Shown here piece by piece: positions 43,928 through 51,662 of a stretch of 64,000 nucleotides of DNA (positions within the stretch are counted from its first letter, which is position 1; each line of letters begins with the position of its first letter). The notes under the pieces were generated by a model. It saw only the letters and a list, made by a program, of their open reading frames with translations, made no database searches and was not told the origin of the DNA. Location: the NCBI GenBank assembly GCA_035645695.1, contig DASQMC010000083.1, positions 1 through 64,000 of the forward strand, written 5' to 3'. Source of the stretch: JAIVJZ01 sp035645695. GTDB lineage: Bacteria; Acidobacteriota; Blastocatellia; Pyrinomonadales; Pyrinomonadaceae. Made by a program: the position numbers and the translations under genes.

Positions 43928-44167
43928 ATGAAACCCCTTAAACAACTGTTTGCCACACTAGTTTTAGTTTTGATTCTTGCCAATGCCGCACCGGCAGAAG
44001 GAATCATATATCCCTGGATCACGCCGCCGCCGCCGCCTTCGACAACGGCAGTTGTAAATTCCGATTCAACTGATCTCGGAGAAGAACTTGACGATGAGGA
44101 TGCGTCAATTGAGTTAGTAACGGAGATAACGCTGAATTTCGTCCAAAGTTTGCTCACCTTGTTCTAG
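43928..44167 (+). CDS. Small secreted protein
   Basis: 79 aa with a clear AGGAGA seven bases before the ATG and a strong signal peptide (LKQLFATLVLVLILANAAPAEG). The mature ~55 residues consist of a Pro-rich start (IIYPWITPPPPPSTT), an acidic stretch (DLGEELDDEDASIELV) and an amphipathic or hydrophobic end (TLNFVQSLLTLF). No family was recognised. It is divergent from the sigma-54 activator and is a likely target of it. The composition would suit an envelope-associated or signalling peptide; this is inference. Confidence 0.75.
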   Translation: MKPLKQLFATLVLVLILANAAPAEGIIYPWITPPPPPSTTAVVNSDSTDLGEELDDEDASIELVTEITLNFVQSLLTLF

Positions 44168-44467
44168 GCACTTCCTTCATTTTCAGTCCTTGCCGTTGCC
44201 GCTGTGATTTGCCTCCGGCGGCACGGTCTTCGTGTTTTCATGAAGACCGCTGCGCGGAGGCACGGCAGGCGCTCGAGGGAGGAGAGAACCACGGCACGAC
44301 GAAGATTAACCGTTAAGAGTTGGTAAATGCAATTGTTTTCTTCGTTTGACGGATGTAAAAAGTTTCGGCGTAGGCTGGATGGTGGCGGCATCGACTTTCG
44401 TAGTAAGATGCGGGATCGGAAGGACTTCTAACGCACATCCAGCATAAGTAAAGGAAAGTTGTATACG
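44168..44467. other. Intergenic region with long hairpin
   Basis: At about 44190-44268 three nested complementary blocks occur: GCCGT/ACGGC, GCCTCC/GGAGGC and GGTCTTC/GAAGACC around a ~10-nt loop. It is placed to end the small secreted gene's transcript. The rest holds the leader of the M61 gene. No further gene is seen. Confidence 0.55.
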
Positions 44468-46372
44468 ATGCTTTTACGTCGCATGTCACTGTCGATGCTC
44501 GCGTGGTTTCTGGTTTTGGCCGCGGCGCAGGGCGTCGGGGCGCAGCAGAGGAATAACCGCGCGCCCGCTTCCACAGCTTCGCCCGAAATCTCTTACACCG
44601 TCTCGATGCCCGAACCGCACACACACCTGTTGCAGGTCGAGATGCGCGTAGGCGGCGGCGCGACGAACCTTCCGGCGCAGGTCGATCTGGTGATGCCCGT
44701 GTGGACGCCCGGTTCGTATCTCGTCCGTGAATACGCGCGGCACGTGCAGGATTTCGCGGCGATGGAAGCGGGGGGCGGCAATCGGCCGCTCGCGTGGCGC
44801 AAAATCAATAAGAACACTTGGCGCGTGGAGACTGGCGGCGCGGCGCGTGAGTTGCGCGCAACCTACAGTGTCTATGCGAATGAGCTGACGGTGCGAACGA
44901 ACGAATTGCACGACCGTCATGCTTTCTGGAACAACGCCGCGCTGTTGATGTACGTGGACGGGCAACTCAGCGCGCCTTCGACCGTGCGCGTCGTGCCTTT
45001 CGGCGACTGGAAGGTGGCGACAGGGCTGCCCCCCGTCTCCGGGCAGCGCAACACGTTTCGCGCCGACAACTTCGACGTGCTCTACGACTCGCCGTTTCTC
45101 GCCAGCGACTTCAAGACGATCTCGTTCGAGGTGCGCAACGTTCCGCACCGCATCGTGATCGACGGCGAGGGCAATTATGACCCGGAGCGTCTGCGGCGCG
45201 AGGTGCAGAAGATCGTGGAGGCAACGGTCGCGTTGATGGGCGACGTGCCGTACCGCGATTACACTTTCATGTTGATGCTTCACCCGTCGGCGGGCGGCGG
45301 ACTCGAACACTTAAATTCGACCGCGCTCATCTGGCGTCGCCACGCGTTTCGCCCCGAAGCCGCCTGGGATGATTTCCTCTCGCTCGTCGCGCACGAGTAT
45401 TTCCATCTCTGGAACGTGAAGCGCATACGCCCCGATGCGCTCGGCCCCTTCGATTACACGGGCGAGAATTACACGCGCCTGCTGTGGGTGGCCGAAGGCC
45501 TCACGAGTTATTACGAAAACATTTTGTCGCGCCGCGCCGGCGTCATCGGCGACAAGGAATACCTGACGACCATTGCCAACGCCATTCGCGGTTTGCAGAA
45601 CACGCCCGGCCGTCTTGAGCAGAGCATCGAGGAGGCCAGCTTCGACGCCTGGATCAAGTATTACCGCCCGGACGAAAACACGCTCAACTCGGCCATCTCT
45701 TATTACGACAAGGGCGCAATCGTCGGTCTCCTGCTCGATCTCGAAATACGCCGCCGCTCGTCGGGCGCGCGCTCGCTCGACGACGTGATGCGCGCTCTCT
45801 ACAACGAGCACGCGAAGAAGAATCGCAACTACACGCCCGAAGATTTTCAGCGCGCGGCGGAACAGGCGGCGGGCGCGAGTCTCGATGATTTCTTCCGGCG
45901 CTTCGTGCGCGGGCGCGAGGAACTGGATTACAACACGGCCTTCGCCGCCGTCGGCCTGCAATTGCAGACCGTGGCCGCTTCGGTGGCCGATCCGTCGAAA
46001 CCGGCCGCGCCGAAAGCCTACTTCGGCGCGAACCTGCGGCAGGACGCCGACCGCCTCATAGTTTCGAGCGTCCCGGCCGGCACGCCCGCTTACAATCAGG
46101 GCATCACCTTCAACGATCAGATCGTCGCCCTCGACGGCCAGCGCGTTAACCTGACGACCTTCAACGCGCGGCTCGAAGAACGCCGACCGGGCGACGAAGT
46201 GCGGCTCACCGTCTTTCGTCTGGACGAACTGCGCAACGTCACGTTCAAACTCGGCGGCCGCGCCGAAGAGAACTATCGCATCGTGCCGCTCGCCACGCAG
46301 ACGCCCGAACAAAAGCGGCTCTACGATGGTTGGCTCTACACGCTCGGGCAAAAAAGCGGCGCGGGCGAATAG
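44468..46372 (+). CDS. M61 family metallopeptidase with PDZ domain
   Basis: About 634 aa from the ATG at 44468; a TTG three codons earlier (44459) lies closer to AAGGAAAG and could be used instead. Signal peptide (SLSMLAWFLVLAAAQGVGA), an N-terminal M61 beta-sandwich ('ISYTVSMPEPHTHLLQVEM'), the gluzincin motif H309EYFH313 in AHEYFHLWNVKRIRP with the downstream Glu in LLWVAEGLTSYYE, and a C-terminal PDZ ('YFGANLRQDADRLIVSSVPAGTPAYNQGI', 'DQIVALDGQRV'). This is the order of bacterial glycyl-aminopeptidase-like M61 enzymes, secreted or periplasmic. It probably shares a transcript start with the downstream SDR gene only loosely (45-bp gap). Confidence 0.93.
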   Translation: MLLRRMSLSMLAWFLVLAAAQGVGAQQRNNRAPASTASPEISYTVSMPEPHTHLLQVEMRVGGGATNLPAQVDLVMPVWTPGSYLVREYARHVQDFAAMEAGGGNRPLAWRKINKNTWRVETGGAARELRATYSVYANELTVRTNELHDRHAFWNNAALLMYVDGQLSAPSTVRVVPFGDWKVATGLPPVSGQRNTFRADNFDVLYDSPFLASDFKTISFEVRNVPHRIVIDGEGNYDPERLRREVQKIVEATVALMGDVPYRDYTFMLMLHPSAGGGLEHLNSTALIWRRHAFRPEAAWDDFLSLVAHEYFHLWNVKRIRPDALGPFDYTGENYTRLLWVAEGLTSYYENILSRRAGVIGDKEYLTTIANAIRGLQNTPGRLEQSIEEASFDAWIKYYRPDENTLNSAISYYDKGAIVGLLLDLEIRRRSSGARSLDDVMRALYNEHAKKNRNYTPEDFQRAAEQAAGASLDDFFRRFVRGREELDYNTAFAAVGLQLQTVAASVADPSKPAAPKAYFGANLRQDADRLIVSSVPAGTPAYNQGITFNDQIVALDGQRVNLTTFNARLEERRPGDEVRLTVFRLDELRNVTFKLGGRAEENYRIVPLATQTPEQKRLYDGWLYTLGQKSGAGE

Positions 46373-46417
46373 ACGGACGGATGACGTAGTTGAGACGGAT
46401 GAACGATTGATGCGCCG

Positions 46418-47164
46418 ATGAGGTTCGACGGTCAGGTTGCCATCGTGACGGGCGCGGCTTCGGGGATAGGCCGCGCGTGCGCGCTTGAGTTTGCGCGCGG
46501 CGGGGCGAGCGGCGTCGTGATAGTCGATCTGGCGGGCGAGGATTTGATGACGGACGCCGCGCGCCTTGTTCGCGAAGCGGGCGCGCGCGTCGCGAGTTTC
46601 CACGCGAACGTGGCTGACTATGGCAAAGCCGAACGCATCATCGCGGAGACGCGTGTGCGCCTCGGCGGCATAGACATCCTCGTCAACGCCGCGGGGACGA
46701 CCGAGGACGCCCCCATCTGGAAGATGACCGAAACGCAATGGGAGCGCGTGCTGAACGTAAATCTCAAAGGCACTTTCAATTACATCCGCGCCGTGGCGGG
46801 CGTGTTCCGCGCGCAGGGGGCGGGAAAGATCGTCAACGTCGCCTCCATCGAAGCCCTGCGCGGTCGTTTCGGCATCAGCAACTACGCCGCATCGAAGGCC
46901 GGGGTCGTCGCGCTCACGCGCGCGGCGGCGGCCGATCTCGGGCGCGACGGCATTAACGTCAACGCCGTCGCGCCCGGTTTCATACGCACGCCGATGATCG
47001 AACGCCTGCCCGCGGAAGTCGTCGAAGAGGCCGCGCGCGAGACGATCTTCGGGCGCATCGGCGAACCGGAAGAAGTCTCTTCCGTCGTCGCCTTCCTCTG
47101 TTCACAGGCCGCGCGCCACATCACCGGCGAAGTCATACGGGTTGACGGCGGGCAATTACTTTAG
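46418..47164 (+). CDS. Short-chain dehydrogenase/reductase (FabG-like)
   Basis: 248 aa classical SDR. The cofactor motif TGAASGIG (11-18), NAAG near 89, catalytic Ser in VNVASIEAL, Tyr156 and Lys160 (YAASK), then 'INVNAVAPGFIRTPM' and C-terminal 'ITGEVIRVDGGQ'. It is close to 3-oxoacyl-ACP reductases, but the family is broad and the substrate cannot be told from sequence. It precedes an enoyl-CoA hydratase-like gene on the same strand, which suggests acyl-CoA or fatty-acid chemistry. The stop codon lies at the first base pairs of the AGTRAGC array. Confidence 0.88.
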   Translation: MRFDGQVAIVTGAASGIGRACALEFARGGASGVVIVDLAGEDLMTDAARLVREAGARVASFHANVADYGKAERIIAETRVRLGGIDILVNAAGTTEDAPIWKMTETQWERVLNVNLKGTFNYIRAVAGVFRAQGAGKIVNVASIEALRGRFGISNYAASKAGVVALTRAAAADLGRDGINVNAVAPGFIRTPMIERLPAEVVEEAARETIFGRIGEPEEVSSVVAFLCSQAARHITGEVIRVDGGQLL

Positions 47165-47240
47165 TAAGCAGTAAGCAGTGAGCGGTAAGCAGTCAAAACT
47201 GTCTTCCGACTGCTCACTGCTTACTGCTCACTGCTTACTG
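47163..47240. repeat. Heptamer-array inverted repeat (words AGTAAGC/AGTGAGC)
   Basis: The left arm 47163-47193 has four words (AGTAAGC, AGTAAGC, AGTGAGC, GGTAAGC) and the right arm about 47209-47239 has the complementary GCTTACT/GCTCACT words, with a ~15-nt loop. It begins at the stop codon of the SDR gene and ends two bases before the next gene's ATG, leaving no room for a ribosome-binding site. Confidence 0.85.
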
Positions 47241-47242
47241 TT

Positions 47243-48019
47243 ATGAGTAGCTACCGGCACATAGGTTTTACTGTCGAGGATCGCGTGGGGCGCATCTCGC
47301 TTGCGCGCGCGCCGTTGAACATTCTGAACATCTCGATGATGCGCGAGGTGGGGCGGGCGCTCGAAGAGTGCGCGGGGGCGCGTGAGATGGTGGCGGTCGT
47401 GTTCGAGGCCGCACCGGAGGCGCGCGCCTTCAGTGCGGGCGTGGCGATTGAGGAGCATGTGGCGGAGACGATCTACCAGATGCTCGAATCGTTTCATAAC
47501 ATCTTCCGCGCGTTGGACGCGATGGCGAAGCCGGTCGTGGCGTTGGTGAACGGGGCGGCGCTCGGCGGCGGGTGCGAATTGGTGGCGGCGTGCGACATCG
47601 TCGTCGCGACGGAGCGCGCGCGCTTCGGTCAGCCGGAGATCAAGTTGGGCGTATTTCCTCCGGTGGCGGCGGTCATGCTGCCGCGCGTCATCGGCGAGCG
47701 GCGCGCACGCGAACTCATACTGACGGGCGAGTTGATCGACGCCCCGGAAGCCCTGCGGCTCGGACTCGTTAACTACGTCGTCGCGCCCGACGCGCTCGAA
47801 GCGAAGGGGCAGGAGATACTCGCGCGACTGCGCGAACTGTCCGCGCCCGTTTTGGAGTTCACGCGCCGCGCTCTCGACATTTCGCGCGGCGAACGTCTGG
47901 AAGAATCGCTGGCGCGCGTGGAGAGTCTCTACCTGAACGAGTTGATGAAGACGGAGGACGCGCGCGAGGGCATCGACGCGTTTATGGAGAAGCGCAAGCC
48001 CGTCTGGCGCAACCGTTGA
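47243..48019 (+). CDS. Enoyl-CoA hydratase/isomerase (crotonase) family protein
   Basis: 258 aa crotonase fold. Seen: 'ISLARAPLNILNISMM' N-terminal strand, oxyanion-hole segment 'FSAGVAIEEHV', 'NGAALGGGCELVAACDIVVA' with Glu in GGGCEL, and 'FGQPEIKLGVFPPVAAVMLPRVIG' with the second acidic residue. The LNILNISMM start resembles cyclohexadienyl-CoA hydratase-like members, but assignment beyond family level is not safe. No Shine-Dalgarno is present; the ATG follows the heptamer hairpin directly. The gene ends just before the next gene's start region. Confidence 0.85.
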   Translation: MSSYRHIGFTVEDRVGRISLARAPLNILNISMMREVGRALEECAGAREMVAVVFEAAPEARAFSAGVAIEEHVAETIYQMLESFHNIFRALDAMAKPVVALVNGAALGGGCELVAACDIVVATERARFGQPEIKLGVFPPVAAVMLPRVIGERRARELILTGELIDAPEALRLGLVNYVVAPDALEAKGQEILARLRELSAPVLEFTRRALDISRGERLEESLARVESLYLNELMKTEDAREGIDAFMEKRKPVWRNR

Positions 48020-48033
48020 ACCGAAACAACTCT

Positions 48034-49044
48034 ATGCCGGAACCAACTCTTCAACGCGGCAAGCGGAACGAACGACGCCGGAGGCGTGCGTCGCTGTGGT
48101 GCGTTGCGCTCGCCTGCGCGTGCGGGCTGTGGTGCGTCGCGCCGGACGCGCGCGCGCAGTCGCGGGAGGCGCGCCGCGCTGGCGGGGGACGTGTCGAGGC
48201 GGGGCGCGATATTGACGAACTCGTGCGGCGCGCCATAAACGTCGCCTGCGCGGAGAGAGAGTTTGACCCGCAGGGGAGCGCGCCGATTGACGAGATGCAG
48301 GCGCGGCCGTCGCTGCCCGTGCGGCACACGGAAGTCGTGGCGGGGGCGGAGCGGGCGCGGAGATTGCTGCCGATAGCGAAAATTCTGGCGGCCGAATCGC
48401 TCAGAAGACTCGTGCGTGAGTATGGCCTCAAGGACTCGCCTTCCCTGCGCGGGGCTTTCGCGCGTCTCTCGCAGGTCAACGTGATCAAGCCGGACATGGA
48501 ACTGCGCGACAACGCCTCTGTGGTTTACAAAGAGCCGCGCACGATTCGCTTCGGCACGATCTTCCTCGCCGGGCTGCGCTCGGACGAAGGGATGCTCGGC
48601 GTGCTCTCTCACGAGTTGACGCACGCGGCCGACGGCGCGGGCGGTAGTTTGCAGTCGCTCTTTCGCGGAGTGGCCGAGCGGGCAAGCCGTGCGGCGAGGC
48701 TTCGCATCAGCGCGCGGCGCGGTGAAGAGTTGACATGCGATCTGATCGGCGCGCTCGCCGTGCGCGCTTACATCGCGCGCACGCCCGGCGTCGAGACGCT
48801 CGCGCGGCGCACGGCGCGCGCTCTCGCGCACAACTGCGTCGAACACGATCACACGGATCGCGCGCACCTCTCGCCTCGCACGACGATGCGCGCCCTGCTC
48901 GCGCTCGACCCCGCGCTCGCGCGCGAACTGACGGGCGACCCGGCCGCACCCGGCGCGACGCCGCCCGCCGCGCCCGGCGTCGCGCCGCGCCGCACGCACA
49001 GACGCGCCGCGCACCCGGTAGCGCCGCGCACACCCCGTCGCTGA
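48034..49044 (+). CDS. Secreted HEXXH metallopeptidase-like protein
   Basis: About 336 aa from the ATG at 48034; a TTG at 48016 overlapping the previous stop is possible. The N-terminus is basic and hydrophobic (LWCVALACACGLWCVAPDARA), consistent with a signal peptide. Zinc motif H193ELTH197 in GVLSHELTHAADGAGG and a later acidic pair (231-232, GEELTCDLIG) that could give the third ligand, as in M48-like gluzincins. The tail is Ala/Pro/Arg-rich and low complexity. The family beyond 'HEXXH peptidase' is uncertain. Confidence 0.65.
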   Translation: MPEPTLQRGKRNERRRRRASLWCVALACACGLWCVAPDARAQSREARRAGGGRVEAGRDIDELVRRAINVACAEREFDPQGSAPIDEMQARPSLPVRHTEVVAGAERARRLLPIAKILAAESLRRLVREYGLKDSPSLRGAFARLSQVNVIKPDMELRDNASVVYKEPRTIRFGTIFLAGLRSDEGMLGVLSHELTHAADGAGGSLQSLFRGVAERASRAARLRISARRGEELTCDLIGALAVRAYIARTPGVETLARRTARALAHNCVEHDHTDRAHLSPRTTMRALLALDPALARELTGDPAAPGATPPAAPGVAPRRTHRRAAHPVAPRTPRR

Positions 49045-49049
49045 ACGAA

Positions 49050-49135
49050 GCCGCACCTTAGATAAAAGCCACACGTTGACCGTAGGCACACCTTGATCGA
49101 AGCCACACGTTGACCGGAGCCGCGCATTGACAGAG
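49050..49135. repeat. Five-unit degenerate 17-bp tandem repeat
   Basis: Units start at 49050, 49068, 49085, 49102 and 49119 with consensus GCCRCACSTTGACCGRA (last unit diverged). It lies in the gap between the HEXXH peptidase and the lipoprotein. Complement-like words (TCCGGTCAAGG) occur again in the hyuB insertion near 61255-61310. Confidence 0.65.
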
Positions 49136-49167
49136 GTGGCGCGGCTTCCTATCATTTCCCGTTTGAT

Positions 49168-50493
49168 ATGAGCAAAAAAATCAAGCAGGGAAATCAAGGG
49201 CGTTTGTCTTCGCCCGTCGGCGCGCGCGGGGCTTTGAAGTCGCGTGCGTGCGCGGTTGTTGTGTGCGCGCTTCTCGCGGTCGTGTGCGTCGCGGGCGGAT
49301 GCAGATCGGTTGGCGAGAAGTTGGGGATCAGCGAGGTGCGCCCGCGCGCCCTGCGCGATGTGCCGGCGGCGCGGCTCGCCTATCGTCTGGAGACGGATGT
49401 CAGCGAAGACTTGCTGCCGGAGAACTTGAAGCTGGATGCGCCCGAAGACCTGCTCGCAACGGTTAAGACGCAGTTCGAGACGAGCCGCACCGATCAGGCG
49501 CTACTCCGCACCGTTCTCTCGCCGGACGGGCAGCGCGCGCTCGCGCTCTACGACCCGGGCGGCGGTCAGCCCGCCGATAACACTTTTCGCATAGACCTCT
49601 ACGGCTCCGACGGCATGTTCGTGCGCAACATCCTGCCGCAGAATTTGGAAGGCATCACGCTCTCGGCCGTCGCCTGGTCGCCCGACGCGCAGTGGATCGC
49701 TTTCATCGGTCGCGAGCGGCCAAACGCAACGCCCAGCCCGACACCGGCCGACGATCTCCCGCCCGCCGCGCCGCCCGCTTTCGACCCGAACGCCTCGCCC
49801 GTGCCGACGCCGTCAATCGCGCCGCTCATCGCGCCCGTCCCCGTCTTCAAGACCGATCAGATTTACCTTGCCGACCGCAACGGCGAAAATTTGCGACCGC
49901 TCACCACGCGCGACGGCCTCATTTACCTGAACCTCGCGTGGTCGCCCGACAGCCGCGCTCTCGCCGCGCTCGCCTGCCGTCAGGACGAACTCGACGCGCG
50001 CATGAACGAGGGGCGGGAGTTCGCCGGTCGCCCGCGCATCATCGAACGCGCGGACGGGCGCGAACGCCTCCTCGACGATCAACTGATGGAAGCGCCGCCC
50101 GTCTGGTCGCCCGACTCGGCGAAGGTCGCCACGGCCGCAGAGACGGACGTGGCGATCTACGACGCCATCGGCGGCTCGCCGACCGGCGCGCGCCTCTCCT
50201 TGCGCGAACCCCTGCTCAACGCTTCGGCCTCTTACGACGCGACGAAACTCAAACGCGCCGCTCCGCCCGACGGCAAAGCCAGCGAGTCGGCCGCGACGCC
50301 CGCACCGGCCGCTCCCCCCAGCGGCACGCCCGTCTCGTTCAACCCCGTCATCCGTCTCGAATGGTTGCAGCCGGAGACGCTGCTCGTGCGCACCGGCTTC
50401 GTGCGCTATTATCAAAACAGCCCCGAGCCGACGCGCGGCTATCTGCGCTGGCACGTCCTCCAACTCAGCCCGCAAGCCGTCGTGCTCAGTTAA
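49168..50493 (+). CDS. Lipoprotein with WD40/TolB-like propeller repeats
   Basis: 441 aa. A basic N-terminus and hydrophobic stretch end in the lipobox VAGGC with Cys45, so it should be lipid-anchored after signal peptidase II cleavage. The body has repeated 'TVLSPDGQRALALYDPG', 'VAWSPDAQWIAFIGRE', 'LAWSPDSRALAALA' and 'PVWSPDSAKVATAAET' blocks, the W-S-P-D signature of TolB/PD40 propellers, interrupted by a Pro-rich insert (TPSPTPADDLPPAAPP). It is probably a cell-envelope scaffold. No Tol-Pal genes are adjacent. Confidence 0.82.
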   Translation: MSKKIKQGNQGRLSSPVGARGALKSRACAVVVCALLAVVCVAGGCRSVGEKLGISEVRPRALRDVPAARLAYRLETDVSEDLLPENLKLDAPEDLLATVKTQFETSRTDQALLRTVLSPDGQRALALYDPGGGQPADNTFRIDLYGSDGMFVRNILPQNLEGITLSAVAWSPDAQWIAFIGRERPNATPSPTPADDLPPAAPPAFDPNASPVPTPSIAPLIAPVPVFKTDQIYLADRNGENLRPLTTRDGLIYLNLAWSPDSRALAALACRQDELDARMNEGREFAGRPRIIERADGRERLLDDQLMEAPPVWSPDSAKVATAAETDVAIYDAIGGSPTGARLSLREPLLNASASYDATKLKRAAPPDGKASESAATPAPAAPPSGTPVSFNPVIRLEWLQPETLLVRTGFVRYYQNSPEPTRGYLRWHVLQLSPQAVVLS

Positions 50494-50537
50494 AGAGCGC
50501 GCGCGGCCGACTTTAAACTAAAGGAGCCAACGCCCCC

Positions 50538-51140
50538 TTGATCTATCAAAGCATCGCGGACATCTACGCCGCCAACGATACCGTTCGCCGACAGCTCGCC
50601 GAGCGCGTTGAAAACTTAAGCCCGGCGCAACAAACTTTCCGCTCCGCCGAAGGCGAGTGGTCAATCGCAGAGATCGTAGACCACCTCTCGATCCTCGAAC
50701 AGAGCATGGTGCAACTGATCGGCATGTTGCTCAGGAAGAGCGAGAGCGCAAACGCTGCGGTCAACACCGGCGACGGCGGCGGCGGCGACGCGCAAACCGG
50801 CGCGGGCGCGCCGCCCTTTCGTCCCTTTTCACTCGACGATTTCATCGAGCAGGTGAAGGAAGTGAAATTGACCGCGCCCGAACGTGTGAGGCCGAGCGGC
50901 AACGTCGCGCTCGCCGATGCGCTCGCGAGCCTCCGGCGCACGCGCTCCGAGATCGAGGCCATGCGCCCGCGCCTCGAAGCCGCAGACCTCAACGCGGCCA
51001 CTTACCCGCATCCCGCCTTCGGCGAGTTAGACATCGCACAGTGGCTCGCCTTCATCGGCCTCCACGAAGGACGCCACCTGCGCCAGATCAAGAATCTCAT
51101 GGCCGCGCCCGGTTTCGCTCAAAGCGAAAGCTCCGATTAA
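50538..51140 (+). CDS. DinB/YfiT-like putative metal-dependent protein
   Basis: 200 aa of four-helix-bundle DinB type with the three conserved histidines: 'EWSIAEIVDHLSILE' (first His) and 'FIGLHEGRHLRQI' (second and third His), the usual metal triad. The start is a TTG at 50538 with AAGGAG 11 bases upstream; there is no ATG alternative. A Gly/Asp/Ala-rich insert lies near residue 75-90. Relatives include thiol-dependent transferases and many of unknown function. It follows the lipoprotein gene by 44 bp. Confidence 0.82.
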   Translation: MIYQSIADIYAANDTVRRQLAERVENLSPAQQTFRSAEGEWSIAEIVDHLSILEQSMVQLIGMLLRKSESANAAVNTGDGGGGDAQTGAGAPPFRPFSLDDFIEQVKEVKLTAPERVRPSGNVALADALASLRRTRSEIEAMRPRLEAADLNAATYPHPAFGELDIAQWLAFIGLHEGRHLRQIKNLMAAPGFAQSESSD

Positions 51141-51152
51141 CGAAGCGCCCGC

Positions 51153-51181
51153 TTGCGGCCTCCGGCACGCGACCCTATAAT
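51153..51181 (+). promoter_or_regulatory. Promoter of tRNA(CAT)
   Basis: TTGCGG (51153-51158), a 17-bp spacer and a consensus TATAAT (51176-51181); transcription would start near 51188, 19 nt before the tRNA. Confidence 0.8.
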
Positions 51182-51206
51182 CGCCGCCGCGCTTCTTGAG
51201 ATTTCT

Positions 51207-51279
<73 letters not shown>

Positions 51280-51662
51280 TTAACCCTGTCAACAAGGGCG
51301 GCATGCGCCGCGTGGGCGACGCAAACGCACTTTCTCGAATCTCCAACTCACGCTCCTTAAATTTACCCGTCGGAAATGTTGACAATGCGCGGCGCTAAAC
51401 TTATCATCCGATACCTTGCGTGTCCGGCACTGCCAGCAGGCAATTCGTCACGTTCCTTTGTTCGAGTCTCACTTGTTCGCAATCTCCGGTCGGAGAGTTA
51501 TCACGCGCCCGCATCGTTGATGAAAGACCTCACATCTCTTGACGCTCGCGCCTAACGCCTCAGGAAAGAGTTATCCGGCTAAATCTTTGCTCTTAAAACC
51601 GCGCCGCAATTGCCCGCAACGAGAGCAGCCGACAATCAATTCCTATTTCAATTGGAGTTTCA
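51280..51662 (+). promoter_or_regulatory. Leader/promoter region of the giant repeat protein
   Basis: TTGACA (51379-51384), 17-bp spacer and TATCAT (51402-51407) form a near-consensus promoter, implying a ~250-nt untranslated leader before the ATG at 51663 (TGGAG 5-6 bases upstream). No riboswitch class was recognised in the leader. No gene is seen. Confidence 0.65.
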
